A DNA stretch of 64,000 bases, from the NCBI RefSeq assembly GCF_028767125.1, contig NZ_JAKCWP010000009.1, positions 98,242 to 162,241 of the forward strand, read 5' to 3'. Position 1 is the first letter of the stretch, and every line of letters starts with the position of its first letter. A model generated the notes under the pieces. The model was given only the letters and a program-made list of their open reading frames with translations. It was not told the origin of the DNA and ran no database searches. The position numbers and the translations under genes were made by a program. Below are positions 47,748 to 57,203 of the stretch, piece after piece. The DNA comes from Chelativorans sp. YIM 93263. Its GTDB lineage: Bacteria; Pseudomonadota; Alphaproteobacteria; Rhizobiales; Rhizobiaceae.

Positions 47748-48392
47748 TTACATGTCCTCTGTCCATACTTCCTTTGCGATCAACGATGCCTCGAGTCTGT
47801 TCCTCACCTTGAGCTTCTCCAAGATACTGGAAACGTGGAATTTCACGGTTTTCTCAACGACGCCCAATTCGGCGGCAATTTCGCGATTGCTCATGCCAGT
47901 GGCGACCAGGCGAAGAGTACGTTCCTCCTGTGGCGTCAACAGATTCAGGGCGCTAGATTTTTGCTGCTTGTCCTTATTCCTGGCGACCAGCCGCATCGCG
48001 AGGTTGGGCGTGACGAACATTTCGCCTGCCGAGATCTTCTTAAGCACCTCAATCAGGTCATCGGTAGTAATGCCTTTCAGGACATAGCCGACTGCCCCTG
48101 CATCCACGGCCTCAAAAAGGTCATTACCCTCTTCCGAACCGGTGAGCATCACGACTTTCGGAGGATTATCCATCGCTAGGGTTTCTCGAGCTGCTTCGAG
48201 CCCGTTTCCCGGCATCTCGATGTCAAGTAGAGCGATGTCCGGCTTTCGGTTCCGGGCGAGTTCGATAGCTTCTTGCGCCGTTCCGCCTTCGCCGACTATA
48301 TTGAATTGGCGCTCGAGTTTAAGGGTCTGAATCACTCCGGCCCTGAAGAGGGCGTGGTCGTCGGCCACTATTACAGTGGTTTGCTTATCCAT
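47748..48392 (-). CDS. NarL/FixJ-type response regulator
   Basis: 214 residues. Receiver domain with phospho-acceptor Asp in PDIALLDIEMPG and the DD pair in IVADDHALFR; Thr/Lys switch residues in VVMLTGS and YVLKGIT. The C-terminal LuxR-type helix-turn-helix is LTPQEERTLRLVATGMSNRE, then IAAELGVVEKTVKFHV. It starts 1 base after the histidine kinase stop and is its cognate regulator. Likely targets include the divergent RTX operon. Confidence 0.95.
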   Translation of the reverse strand: MDKQTTVIVADDHALFRAGVIQTLKLERQFNIVGEGGTAQEAIELARNRKPDIALLDIEMPGNGLEAARETLAMDNPPKVVMLTGSEEGNDLFEAVDAGAVGYVLKGITTDDLIEVLKKISAGEMFVTPNLAMRLVARNKDKQQKSSALNLLTPQEERTLRLVATGMSNREIAAELGVVEKTVKFHVSSILEKLKVRNRLEASLIAKEVWTEDM

Positions 48393-48393
48393 C

Positions 48394-49785
48394 CTAATCT
48401 TCTTCCCCAGACAACGACAGCCTCATTTCCACCCTCGTGCCTCCCCCCGGCATCGAACTGACGGTTAAGGTTCCGCCGAGGCTTTCCACCCTCTCGTGCA
48501 TTCCGATCAAACCAAGCCCGGCTTCAATGCTCGATCGGGATTCACCACTCCCTGCGTCGCGAACGGAAACTGTCAGCATCGAGCCAGACCAACTCGCGGA
48601 CACCGACTGTCCTAGGCCGAGGGCGTGTTTGAAGGCGTTGTTGAGACCTTCTTGGACAAAACGATAAACGCAGATGTTTACGGCTTGAGGGAAAGTTTTG
48701 GTCAGCGTCTGGCACTCAACCGAAACGTCTGTATCCGTGCGCTTCTTGTGCGAAGCGACGGCAAGGCCCACCACCTCGCATAGTGGCAAGTTTTCGATCT
48801 CCGGAAGCATCAAACCTTTGGAGATTGTCCTTATGTCATTAATTGCTTCTGCGATTGTAAACTCAAGCGCGTCGAGATTGCCTTGCCGCTCTTCGGGAGA
48901 CCTCGCACGGCGAATATGCCCCACCTTCAGCGCTGCCAGCCCCATCAACTGTGTGGGACCGTCATGTAGTTCGGCACCAACACTGCGAAGGTATTTCGCG
49001 TTGAGTTCAGCGAGGCGGCTGGACGCGCGTTGTGCACGCTCCTTCAATGTCCTGTTCTGTTCCGACACAGTTCGGACATGTCTTATCTTCGCGTGAAGGT
49101 CCCTTCTTTGCTCCTGAATTGTGCGGTTTGCCCGATAGACTATGCCGAACAGAGCGGCCATCACCATTGCTGTAACCACGATGGTAGCCATCCAAGCTTC
49201 GGCTCGCACACGAAACAATTTGGACGCGAGTACCGCGGGCTGCTCGTGGACTTCGGCTACCGCTATAATTCTGCCGGTGAGATACTCGCGCAGCGGGACA
49301 TATATTTCCAGGTACTTTTTTTCGAACTGCCGCGACACATGCTCCGCGGCATCAAGATCCGTGTAACGCGCGGCAACATCTCCATTCAGCGCCGCGAGTA
49401 GCCCCTCGGGCGGGGGAAATCGTTGGCCGACAATCTGCCTTGATTTCGAATAAACGACCAAGCCGTCAGGCTTCCAGATGTCGATATGAGGATACCTGTT
49501 CTCAAACGTCTCGGAACCGAGCAGGTCATCAAGAGAGGCTGAGGCCGTTTCGGGGAAAACCCTTTCATTCGCCAGCTCCTGCACAAGGGGGGACAAGATA
49601 TTCTCCATGAACAGTGCCGAGGATGTCGCGGTATTCTCAACAGCTGCTTTCGACACGATCCCCGCAACCAAATAGCCGGCGAGGGAGGCTGCGGCCAGCA
49701 TTACCAATCCGCCTGCAACGGCAAACTGGCGCATCAGGCTCCACGATCGGAACCCCTCGACAGTGCTCTTCATCCTGTTAGCCAT
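48394..49785 (-). CDS. Membrane sensor histidine kinase (HisKA_3, NarX-like output)
   Basis: 463 residues. A transmembrane helix near 20-45 and a second near 200-222 (ATIVVTAMVMAALFGIVYRA) enclose a periplasmic sensor of about 155 residues with dCache/PAS-like text. A coiled coil leads to the phospho-acceptor motif ELHDGPTQLMGLAAL (His near 279), then an HATPase_c domain with GLGLIGMHERVESLGG as the G box. The signal is unknown. Coupled to the response-regulator gene downstream. Confidence 0.93.
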   Translation of the reverse strand: MANRMKSTVEGFRSWSLMRQFAVAGGLVMLAAASLAGYLVAGIVSKAAVENTATSSALFMENILSPLVQELANERVFPETASASLDDLLGSETFENRYPHIDIWKPDGLVVYSKSRQIVGQRFPPPEGLLAALNGDVAARYTDLDAAEHVSRQFEKKYLEIYVPLREYLTGRIIAVAEVHEQPAVLASKLFRVRAEAWMATIVVTAMVMAALFGIVYRANRTIQEQRRDLHAKIRHVRTVSEQNRTLKERAQRASSRLAELNAKYLRSVGAELHDGPTQLMGLAALKVGHIRRARSPEERQGNLDALEFTIAEAINDIRTISKGLMLPEIENLPLCEVVGLAVASHKKRTDTDVSVECQTLTKTFPQAVNICVYRFVQEGLNNAFKHALGLGQSVSASWSGSMLTVSVRDAGSGESRSSIEAGLGLIGMHERVESLGGTLTVSSMPGGGTRVEMRLSLSGEED

Positions 49786-50092
49786 CCTCCCCCTGAGGGC
49801 TCAGCAGGACGTATATAAATGAAATACAGTTCTTATAACACGGCGAAAGGTCTGATTCAGATCTGGACTTTGGTCCAGACAGCATCCCCGGCTAAGGACC
49901 AGGAGCCACCCTGAACCATGGCCCGGAGACGTTCATTCGTCCGTGCCCTCATTTCGTTACACTAACGGGCATTACGGACCCGCCCTGCTTTTTGCATCAT
50001 TTCACCGAGTTTGCGCCGCTACCTCCGAATACCGGGTCGCGACGATGGATCTGCCCTAAAAAATGGGGCGCGAAAGAAGTGGGGAAAGCACC
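49786..50092. promoter_or_regulatory. Divergent control region of kinase and RTX operon, with a dyad
   Basis: About 300 bases between two divergent starts. At 49862-49879 lies a perfect dyad, TCTGGAC-TTTG-GTCCAGA, a good candidate operator for the neighbouring NarL-type regulator. An AT-rich block (49811-49845) next to the kinase start could hold its -10 element. The remainder shows no clear sites. Confidence 0.5.
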
Positions 50093-53000
50093 ATGGTAAA
50101 GCTGGTCAAACACGACCTGGAATTCATTCTGAAACAGGTCAAAATCGCAGAACAGCACTCAGCGGGGACGCCGCTTGATGAACTGGTGGACAGTGCACTG
50201 CTTCCCTACGGTCTCCGCACGGTCGACGGAAGCTATAATAATTTCGGAATCGGGCGCGAGCAGTGGGGCGCGTCGGGCGAGCAGTTCAAACCAATCGTTG
50301 ACCCGAACTACATCGAGGGAAGCGGATCACTGCCTCCGGGCTACCCCACCAACAATGACTACGGGCAGCCGAATGACGTTGTAGACGCAGAACCACGCCT
50401 GATCTCCAATCTCGTAGTGGACCAAACCTTGGGCAATCCAGCGGTCATTTACGCCGCGCTGCAACATGGGGGGGTGGCTACCAGCAGCGAGATCATGAAC
50501 GCCCTCGGCCAAATCCGCGATGCCCATACCCTCGTGGAGGGTACGGAAGAAGGCTCGCCCGCCAACGTGATCGCACAAGCGGATTTGGATAATCTCCTGG
50601 AGCAATACGGTATCGAAATGGACGGTCCCACCGTCATGCTCCCGAACGTAGCACCCGACGACGGGATTTCGGCCTCCTACAACTCCTTCTTCACGCTGTT
50701 TGGTCAATTCTTCGACCATGGGCTCGACCTTGTGGCCAAAGGCGGCAACGGTACCGTATATATGCCACTGTCACCGGATGATCCGCTCTACAACCCCGAC
50801 GCCCCGCACACCAACTTTATGGTGATGACGCGCGCGACGCCGGGTGATGAGGCGGCAAACGTCACAACGCCTTGGGTCGATCAGAACCAGACCTACACCT
50901 CGAAGCCCTCGCATCAGGTATTCTTGCGCGAATACCACGTGGTCGATGGCGTTCCTGTCGCGACAGGGCGTCTCCTCGACGGTGAGCGTGGCCTCGCCAC
51001 GTGGGCGGATGTGAAGGAACAGGCACGGACGCTGCTGGGAATCGAGCTTACAGATAAGGACGTCGGGAACGTGCCCGTCATTGCCGTCGACCCGTATGGC
51101 GAATTCATACGCGGTTCAAACGGCCTTCCTCAGCTTGTGGTTGGATTCGACGGCGACGGGCACCCTCTGCTGATGGAGGGCGACCTCGACAATCCTGTCG
51201 ATCCCTCAGCAGTAGGAGCCGCAAGAACCGGGAGCGCGTTCCTCGACGATATTGCGCATAACGCGGTACCAGTCACCAACACCGACGGCGAGCTTGTCCC
51301 GGATACTGACGGCACAATCGAATCCGTCATGGGCCAGAACACGGAGTACGATGCGGCCCTACTTGACGCGCATTACATCACTGGCGACGGGCGCGGCAAC
51401 GAGAACATAGGATTGTCAGCCGTCCATCACATTTTCCATTCGGAACATAACCGACTGGTTGATCATACGAAGCAGGTCGTGCTCGAATCCGGGGATCTGG
51501 AATTCCTCAACGAGTGGCTACTCGATCCAGTGGCGGACTTTCCGGCGACCGCGGCGGAAACCGAGGCTCTGGTGTGGGACGGTGAGCGCGTTTTCCAGGC
51601 GGCCCGCTTCGCAACGGAAATGCAGTATCAGCATCTGGTCTTTGAGGAATTTGCGCGCAAGGTACAGCCGGACGTGGACGTGTTCATTGTCCAGCCTGAC
51701 GCGGAACTTGATCCGACTATCTTCGCGGAATTCGCGAATGTTGTGTATCGCTTCGGACATTCAATGCTCAACGAGACCGTCGACCGTATAAATGCGGACG
51801 GCACCCGTGAGGATATTGATCTTTTCGACGCCTTCCTTAATCCGCTGGCGTTCGGGTCTGAGAGCGTCGACCATTACGAGGCAACTGGCGCGATCATCCG
51901 TGGAATGACCGGGCAGGTCGGTAACGAGATCGACGAATTCGTCACCAACACACTTCGTAACCAGCTTCTGGGAATCCCGCTCGATCTCGCGGCGATCAAC
52001 ATCGCCCGCGGCCGCGACACAGGTACACCGACGCTCAACGAGGCACGGGCAGCGTTCATGGAGATGGCTGGCGGCGACAGTCAGTTGAAGCCGTATGAAA
52101 GCTGGTCGGACTTTGGTCTCAACCTCAAGAATCCGCTGTCTCTCGTCAACTTCATCGCCGCTTACGGCACACATGCGTCCATTGCAGAAGCCTCCACAGC
52201 CGCGGCGAAGCGTGAAGCCGCCTGGGACTTGGTCATGGGTGCGGCAGGAGAAACCGCCTCGGAAAAGCAGGCACGTATTGACTGGCTCAATGCTTCAGCT
52301 TCCGAAACGGGTGTCGACGAAATCGACCTGTGGGTCGGCGGTCTTGCCGAGAAGAAGATGTCCTTCGGCGGCATGCTCGGGTCGACGTTCTCGTTCATCT
52401 TCGAGATGCAGATGGAAAGCCTGCAGGATTCCGACAGGTTCTATTATCTTTCCCGTGTCCAGGGCCTCAACCTGCTTACTGAGCTGGAGAACAACTCGCT
52501 GGCAAAGATGGCGCTGCGCAACACCGATCTTGGCGAGTCCGGCTTCGCTATCCCGGCCGACATCTTCGCCGCGGCGGACCACGCCTTGTATATGGATTAT
52601 GACAAGCAGCTTCAGCTGACGGGCGAGGAAGACCCCGTACATGATGATCCCGTGCTCGAGGGCTATTCAAGTCTCGTTGAGCGCCGCGATGCCGACGATG
52701 ACGGCATTGCTGAATACATCCGCTACAACGGAGCCGACCATATTGTCGTCCAGGGAACTGACAATGACGACACGATCGTAGCAGGCGATGGCGACGACAC
52801 CGTCTGGGGCGGCGACGGGGCTGACCGGATCGAGGCAGGGTACGGCGTGGATCTGATCAATGGCGGTGACGGCGACGACATCATCACAAATTCCGGAACC
52901 GACATCGGCGAAGTGGACATGCTCAAGGGGGACGCCGGGGATGACGTCATACATGGCGGCAGTGGACTTGCGCTCATTTTCGGCGGCGAAGGCAAGGACT

Positions 53001-56000
53001 TCCTGATGACCGGCCCGGATGGCTCGGAAGTGCGTGCCGGAACCGGAGACGATTTCGTGATGGGCGGCGACGGGCCGGACGTGCTCTTCGGCAACGAAGG
53101 TAATGACTGGGTCGAGGGTCACGGGCGTTTTGAATACATTGCAGGCGACAATGGTGAGCTGTTCTTCAACTCAACCATAATCGGCCATGACGTGATCAAT
53201 GGGGGGCAGGGCGATACCGACTACGATGCCGACTCGGGCGATGACATCATGGTCGCGGGCGAGGGCATTCAGAAGAACATCGGCATGTGGGGGCACGATT
53301 GGGTCATCTACAAGGGCCAGCAAGTCGCCGGCGATGCCGACATGAACTTCCCGATGTTCCCCAACTTGCCGCTGGAGGTGCTGCGCGACCGCTTCAGCCA
53401 AGTCGAGGCCTTATCCGGCTGGGAGAACGACGATGTGCTGCGCGGAGACGACCGCGTGTTTGACGACAGTTTCGAACTTGATCTCGAGATCGAAATCGAG
53501 GATGAGGAAGTAGAGGATCCCGAAGAGGAAGATCTCGACGGCGATGACGTGGATCCCGGCACTGACACGCCCGGAACTGTCACACCGCCCACGGAAACGG
53601 TGGAGGTTATTGAGAGGCCTGGGCCGGATTTCTACGATCCGACGCCGGAGGGCAATTTCGTCCATAATGAACTCGATGAGTCAGGCATCGCGCGCATCGC
53701 CGGACTCGATCAGATAGTCACGTCCGACATGCTACGCGAGGTCGACTACTGGGCCGATGGTTCAGGCGACAGCAAACTGGCTTTTGTTGGCGGCAACATA
53801 CTGCTCGGCGGCGGCGGCAGCGACTTCTTCGAGGGCCGCGGCGGTGACGACGTCATCGACGGGGATGCGTGGCTCAACGTCCGCATCTCCATACGGGATG
53901 CAAACGGCGTGGAGATCGCCACGGCCGAAGGCATGGATGCCGAAGTACGGGGAGCGGGCGGCCAACAGCTTCACGACGGAAAGCCGTTGACTGCATTGAT
54001 GCTCGAAAGGATCTACAATCCGGGCCAGCTCCACATCGTGCGAGAAATTCTTCACGACAGCCGCGGTACCGATACGGCCTACTACTGGGACGTACGCGAA
54101 AACTACTCTTTTAACGGCACCAGTGATGGACGGCTCGTTGTCGAGCATGTGGAGCAGACAGAGCAGGCATTCGATCCCATAACCGGGAAAAACCGGACGT
54201 CTGACGGCAGTGACATCTTGTCCAATATTGAGCAACTCGAATTCGGGGATGGTGTGGTCGATGTGACGACCGGGAGCGAAGCTGGCGAGACGCTCGAAGG
54301 GACGGGTAACGATGACATCATGCTCGGCATGGGCGGGGATGATGTCATCAACGGCCACGGCGGTGACGATGTCCTCATCGGTGGAAGCGGAGACGACACG
54401 ATGAACGGCGGAAACGGTGACGACCGCTTGGTCGGTGGTGCAGGTTCCGACACGATGAACGGCGGCGCTGGTGACGACACCTACATCTTCGGCACTGCAG
54501 ACGGATCGGATATCGTGGGCGAAGCACCGGATGGCGGCGTTGCAGATAGGATCGTCATTGAGGCGGACGGTGGGCAACTCGGCTCCCTCAATGCCTATGA
54601 TGACGATATCGGATCCGACAGCGGAGATTTGGTGGTCGAGATCGATGGGCAGCAGATAACCGTGGAAGGCCACTTCGAGGGGACCAATTCGGAAACTGGC
54701 ATCGAGCGCATTAACTTCAACGGCGCAACATTGGCTGGGTACGAACTCGGCAATGAAGATTATTTCGTCAGCAAGGCGGACCCGGGCGACAATGTTCGCA
54801 CTGGGTCCGGAGACAACGACTTCATCGTGGGCGAGAATGGTGTCATTGACAGGCTCGAAGGCGGCGAAGGGAGCGATATCCTGCTGGGGGGCAGCGGGGG
54901 CGACAGGCTTGACGGTGGAGCCGGAGCAGACCTGATGCTCGGAGGAACTGGGAGCGACACCTACGTCGTGAATGACGAAGGCGATGTTATCGCGGAAGCT
55001 CCCGGGGGTGGAACTGCCGATACAGTGCAAGCAAGCATCGACCATACGCTTGCCGATGAAGTGGAGAACTTGACGCTCGTCGGCAGCCTGCTATCGGGCA
55101 CAGGCAACGATCTCGACAACGTCATCACGGGTACGAATGCCGGAAATACACTGGACGGCGGAGCAGGTGATGACATTCTCGAAGGTCGAAATGGCAACGA
55201 CATCCTGATCGGCGGCGCTGGGAACGACGAGCTCAATGGTGGCAATGGGGTGGACACTGCCTTGTATGCCGGACCGGTCGGCAACTACGACTTTGGCCTC
55301 GACGGGAACAGTATCGTGGTGACCAACACGACCGGAGCTGAGGGCTTTGATATCTTGGATGCGGTCGAGCGGCTGGAGTTCGAAGGCCAAGTTTATACAA
55401 TCGTCAGCGGCACGGATGCGGGTGACGATGCGCTGAACGGGACCAATGGGGCCAACGGTGCGCAGGCAGTCCTCGGAATGGGCGGAGACGACACACTCAA
55501 TGGAGGGGGCGGCCCTGACCTCATCGTGGGCGGCGACGGAAATGACACCGTCAGCGGCGGAAACAGCAACGATACCGTTCTATGGAGCTCCCGTGACGGA
55601 CGCGACGTGATCGACGGCGGCAACGGCATCGACACAATCAATATTTCGGGCGATGCCTCTGCCGAAACGTATCACATCTGGACACGAGACGCCTGGATCG
55701 ACGAAGGCAATGACGGAAACCAGCTTTCGCTCGATACCGAGATTGTCGTTACCCGGAACGGGATCGACAATGCCGCCGTCATCGCGGAACTCGACAACGT
55801 CGAAGAGATCGTCATCAACGGAAAGGGAGGTGGGGACACCTTTGTACCGCACGGTGACTTCGCTCCCACGAGCCTCTCGACCAGCACCATCACGGTAGAA
55901 GGTTCCGGTGGCAACGATACAGTCGACATCACGTCTTTGCTTTCGGCACACCGCATCGTGTTCAAGTCGGGTGGAGGGTCCGACACGATCATTGGTGAAC

Positions 56001-57136
56001 TTCGTCCCCAGGATGTCGTCGTGCTCGGTGAAGGGAATTCTGTCGAAGACTATGAGTTTACCGATAACGGGGACGGTTCAACGACGATCGTGTCGGATGG
56101 ACATTCGGTCACCTACTTCGGCACGCCGACCTTCAATGAGACGATGGATGGTGATGACAGTCACCATGCAGGGAACGACAATGATGACGGTCCCGAAGAT
56201 GATCACGATGATAATGGCAGTGAGGATCATGACGATGATAACGGTGGTGAAGGTGATCAGCAATCATGCGATAACGGCGAAGACCAGGGTACAGTAACGC
56301 CCACGGCTCCCCCGACGGCCGCCATTGTTGGCACCGGGAATGCGGATGCCTTGGTGGGTACCGAGGGAAACAACACTTTCATGGCCCTCGGGGGAAGGGA
56401 TGTCGTCTTCGGGAAGGAGGGCAATGATGACCTCCTTGGCGGCAGCGGAGCCGACATGCTTTACGGCGACGGCGGTAACGACCGCATCCTTGGTGAAAAC
56501 GGCGACGATTTCATCAATGCCGGGGCAGGCGGAGATACCGTCTTCGGAGGCAATGGCGACGACTTGATCGTGGCGGAAAGGGATGACGGCGACGATACCT
56601 ACTATGGCGACGACATGGTTGGGGGATCGGGCACCGACACGCTCGACATGTCGGCAATCAACGCCAACATCACTGCCGATCTCGGCACCGGGTTCATGGG
56701 ACGCGGCAGCGCCTCCAGTGCCCAGACCGGGAATGATACGATCTGGGGCATCGAGAACATCGTGGCCGGATCGGGCGACGACACGATCACCGCGGGCAGT
56801 CCTGTAAACGTCATCGACGGAGGGGAGGGCGACGACACCTTCCGCTTCCTCTCGGCCGCCGATGCGGACGGGGATACTGTCATGGGTTTCCAGCCCGGCG
56901 ACAGGATCGACCTCAGCGGTATCGACGCAAACGAATGCGCCTCCGGCAACCAGTCGTTCACCCTAGTTTCCGATGCATTCACGGGGTCTCGTGGAGAACT
57001 CCTTGTCTCTCACGAAACACGGGACGGCGAGGATTTCACAATCGTCCAGGGAAACACTTCGGGCGGCTCCGAAGCTGACTTTAAGGTCAGCATCAAGGGA
57101 TCGCACAACCTGACCGGCAGCGACTTCAACCTCTAG
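50093..57136 (+). CDS. RTX haem peroxidase (peroxicin-type), type I secreted
   Basis: About 2347 residues from the ATG at 50093 (GGGG stretch upstream; the ATG at 50063 is less likely). Residues about 165-850 are an animal-type haem peroxidase: distal His in QFFDHGLDLV (near 209), proximal His in YRFGHSMLNETVDR (near 556) and the family motif NIARGRDTGTPTLNEAR (near 640). From about 883 on come blocks of GGxGxD nonapeptide repeats that bind calcium outside the cell, with an acidic spacer near 1130-1180 and an Asp/His-rich tract near 2020-2065. There is no signal peptide; export would use the ABC/HlyD pair encoded next. Such enzymes oxidise halides or organic donors with peroxide; the natural substrate is unknown. 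Confidence 0.95.
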   Translation: MVKLVKHDLEFILKQVKIAEQHSAGTPLDELVDSALLPYGLRTVDGSYNNFGIGREQWGASGEQFKPIVDPNYIEGSGSLPPGYPTNNDYGQPNDVVDAEPRLISNLVVDQTLGNPAVIYAALQHGGVATSSEIMNALGQIRDAHTLVEGTEEGSPANVIAQADLDNLLEQYGIEMDGPTVMLPNVAPDDGISASYNSFFTLFGQFFDHGLDLVAKGGNGTVYMPLSPDDPLYNPDAPHTNFMVMTRATPGDEAANVTTPWVDQNQTYTSKPSHQVFLREYHVVDGVPVATGRLLDGERGLATWADVKEQARTLLGIELTDKDVGNVPVIAVDPYGEFIRGSNGLPQLVVGFDGDGHPLLMEGDLDNPVDPSAVGAARTGSAFLDDIAHNAVPVTNTDGELVPDTDGTIESVMGQNTEYDAALLDAHYITGDGRGNENIGLSAVHHIFHSEHNRLVDHTKQVVLESGDLEFLNEWLLDPVADFPATAAETEALVWDGERVFQAARFATEMQYQHLVFEEFARKVQPDVDVFIVQPDAELDPTIFAEFANVVYRFGHSMLNETVDRINADGTREDIDLFDAFLNPLAFGSESVDHYEATGAIIRGMTGQVGNEIDEFVTNTLRNQLLGIPLDLAAINIARGRDTGTPTLNEARAAFMEMAGGDSQLKPYESWSDFGLNLKNPLSLVNFIAAYGTHASIAEASTAAAKREAAWDLVMGAAGETASEKQARIDWLNASASETGVDEIDLWVGGLAEKKMSFGGMLGSTFSFIFEMQMESLQDSDRFYYLSRVQGLNLLTELENNSLAKMALRNTDLGESGFAIPADIFAAADHALYMDYDKQLQLTGEEDPVHDDPVLEGYSSLVERRDADDDGIAEYIRYNGADHIVVQGTDNDDTIVAGDGDDTVWGGDGADRIEAGYGVDLINGGDGDDIITNSGTDIGEVDMLKGDAGDDVIHGGSGLALIFGGEGKDFLMTGPDGSEVRAGTGDDFVMGGDGPDVLFGNEGNDWVEGHGRFEYIAGDNGELFFNSTIIGHDVINGGQGDTDYDADSGDDIMVAGEGIQKNIGMWGHDWVIYKGQQVAGDADMNFPMFPNLPLEVLRDRFSQVEALSGWENDDVLRGDDRVFDDSFELDLEIEIEDEEVEDPEEEDLDGDDVDPGTDTPGTVTPPTETVEVIERPGPDFYDPTPEGNFVHNELDESGIARIAGLDQIVTSDMLREVDYWADGSGDSKLAFVGGNILLGGGGSDFFEGRGGDDVIDGDAWLNVRISIRDANGVEIATAEGMDAEVRGAGGQQLHDGKPLTALMLERIYNPGQLHIVREILHDSRGTDTAYYWDVRENYSFNGTSDGRLVVEHVEQTEQAFDPITGKNRTSDGSDILSNIEQLEFGDGVVDVTTGSEAGETLEGTGNDDIMLGMGGDDVINGHGGDDVLIGGSGDDTMNGGNGDDRLVGGAGSDTMNGGAGDDTYIFGTADGSDIVGEAPDGGVADRIVIEADGGQLGSLNAYDDDIGSDSGDLVVEIDGQQITVEGHFEGTNSETGIERINFNGATLAGYELGNEDYFVSKADPGDNVRTGSGDNDFIVGENGVIDRLEGGEGSDILLGGSGGDRLDGGAGADLMLGGTGSDTYVVNDEGDVIAEAPGGGTADTVQASIDHTLADEVENLTLVGSLLSGTGNDLDNVITGTNAGNTLDGGAGDDILEGRNGNDILIGGAGNDELNGGNGVDTALYAGPVGNYDFGLDGNSIVVTNTTGAEGFDILDAVERLEFEGQVYTIVSGTDAGDDALNGTNGANGAQAVLGMGGDDTLNGGGGPDLIVGGDGNDTVSGGNSNDTVLWSSRDGRDVIDGGNGIDTINISGDASAETYHIWTRDAWIDEGNDGNQLSLDTEIVVTRNGIDNAAVIAELDNVEEIVINGKGGGDTFVPHGDFAPTSLSTSTITVEGSGGNDTVDITSLLSAHRIVFKSGGGSDTIIGELRPQDVVVLGEGNSVEDYEFTDNGDGSTTIVSDGHSVTYFGTPTFNETMDGDDSHHAGNDNDDGPEDDHDDNGSEDHDDDNGGEGDQQSCDNGEDQGTVTPTAPPTAAIVGTGNADALVGTEGNNTFMALGGRDVVFGKEGNDDLLGGSGADMLYGDGGNDRILGENGDDFINAGAGGDTVFGGNGDDLIVAERDDGDDTYYGDDMVGGSGTDTLDMSAINANITADLGTGFMGRGSASSAQTGNDTIWGIENIVAGSGDDTITAGSPVNVIDGGEGDDTFRFLSAADADGDTVMGFQPGDRIDLSGIDANECASGNQSFTLVSDAFTGSRGELLVSHETRDGEDFTIVQGNTSGGSEADFKVSIKGSHNLTGSDFNL

Positions 57137-57146
57137 CGCGACGATC

Positions 57147-57172
57147 CCGGGGCAGGCAAAGACCTGCCCCGG
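57147..57172 (+). terminator. Intercistronic hairpin after the peroxidase gene
   Basis: A perfect 10-bp GC-rich stem (57147-57156 with 57163-57172) with a 6-base loop, no T-run. It lies between the peroxidase and the exporter genes and could act as partial terminator or 3'-end stabiliser, setting more peroxidase than exporter mRNA. Confidence 0.6.
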
Positions 57173-57203
57173 CGTGACGGCAGCAATTCCGGGGGGACTG
57201 GCG

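Noticed and set aside
53762-55045. 427-codon minus-strand frame inside the peroxidase gene
   Set aside because: Shadow of the repetitive GGxGxD coding sequence; composition is a mirror of the real frame.
52740-56850. Tandem DNA repeats suggesting a CRISPR or minisatellite
   Set aside because: They are codons for RTX nonapeptides, with variable third bases and no spacers.
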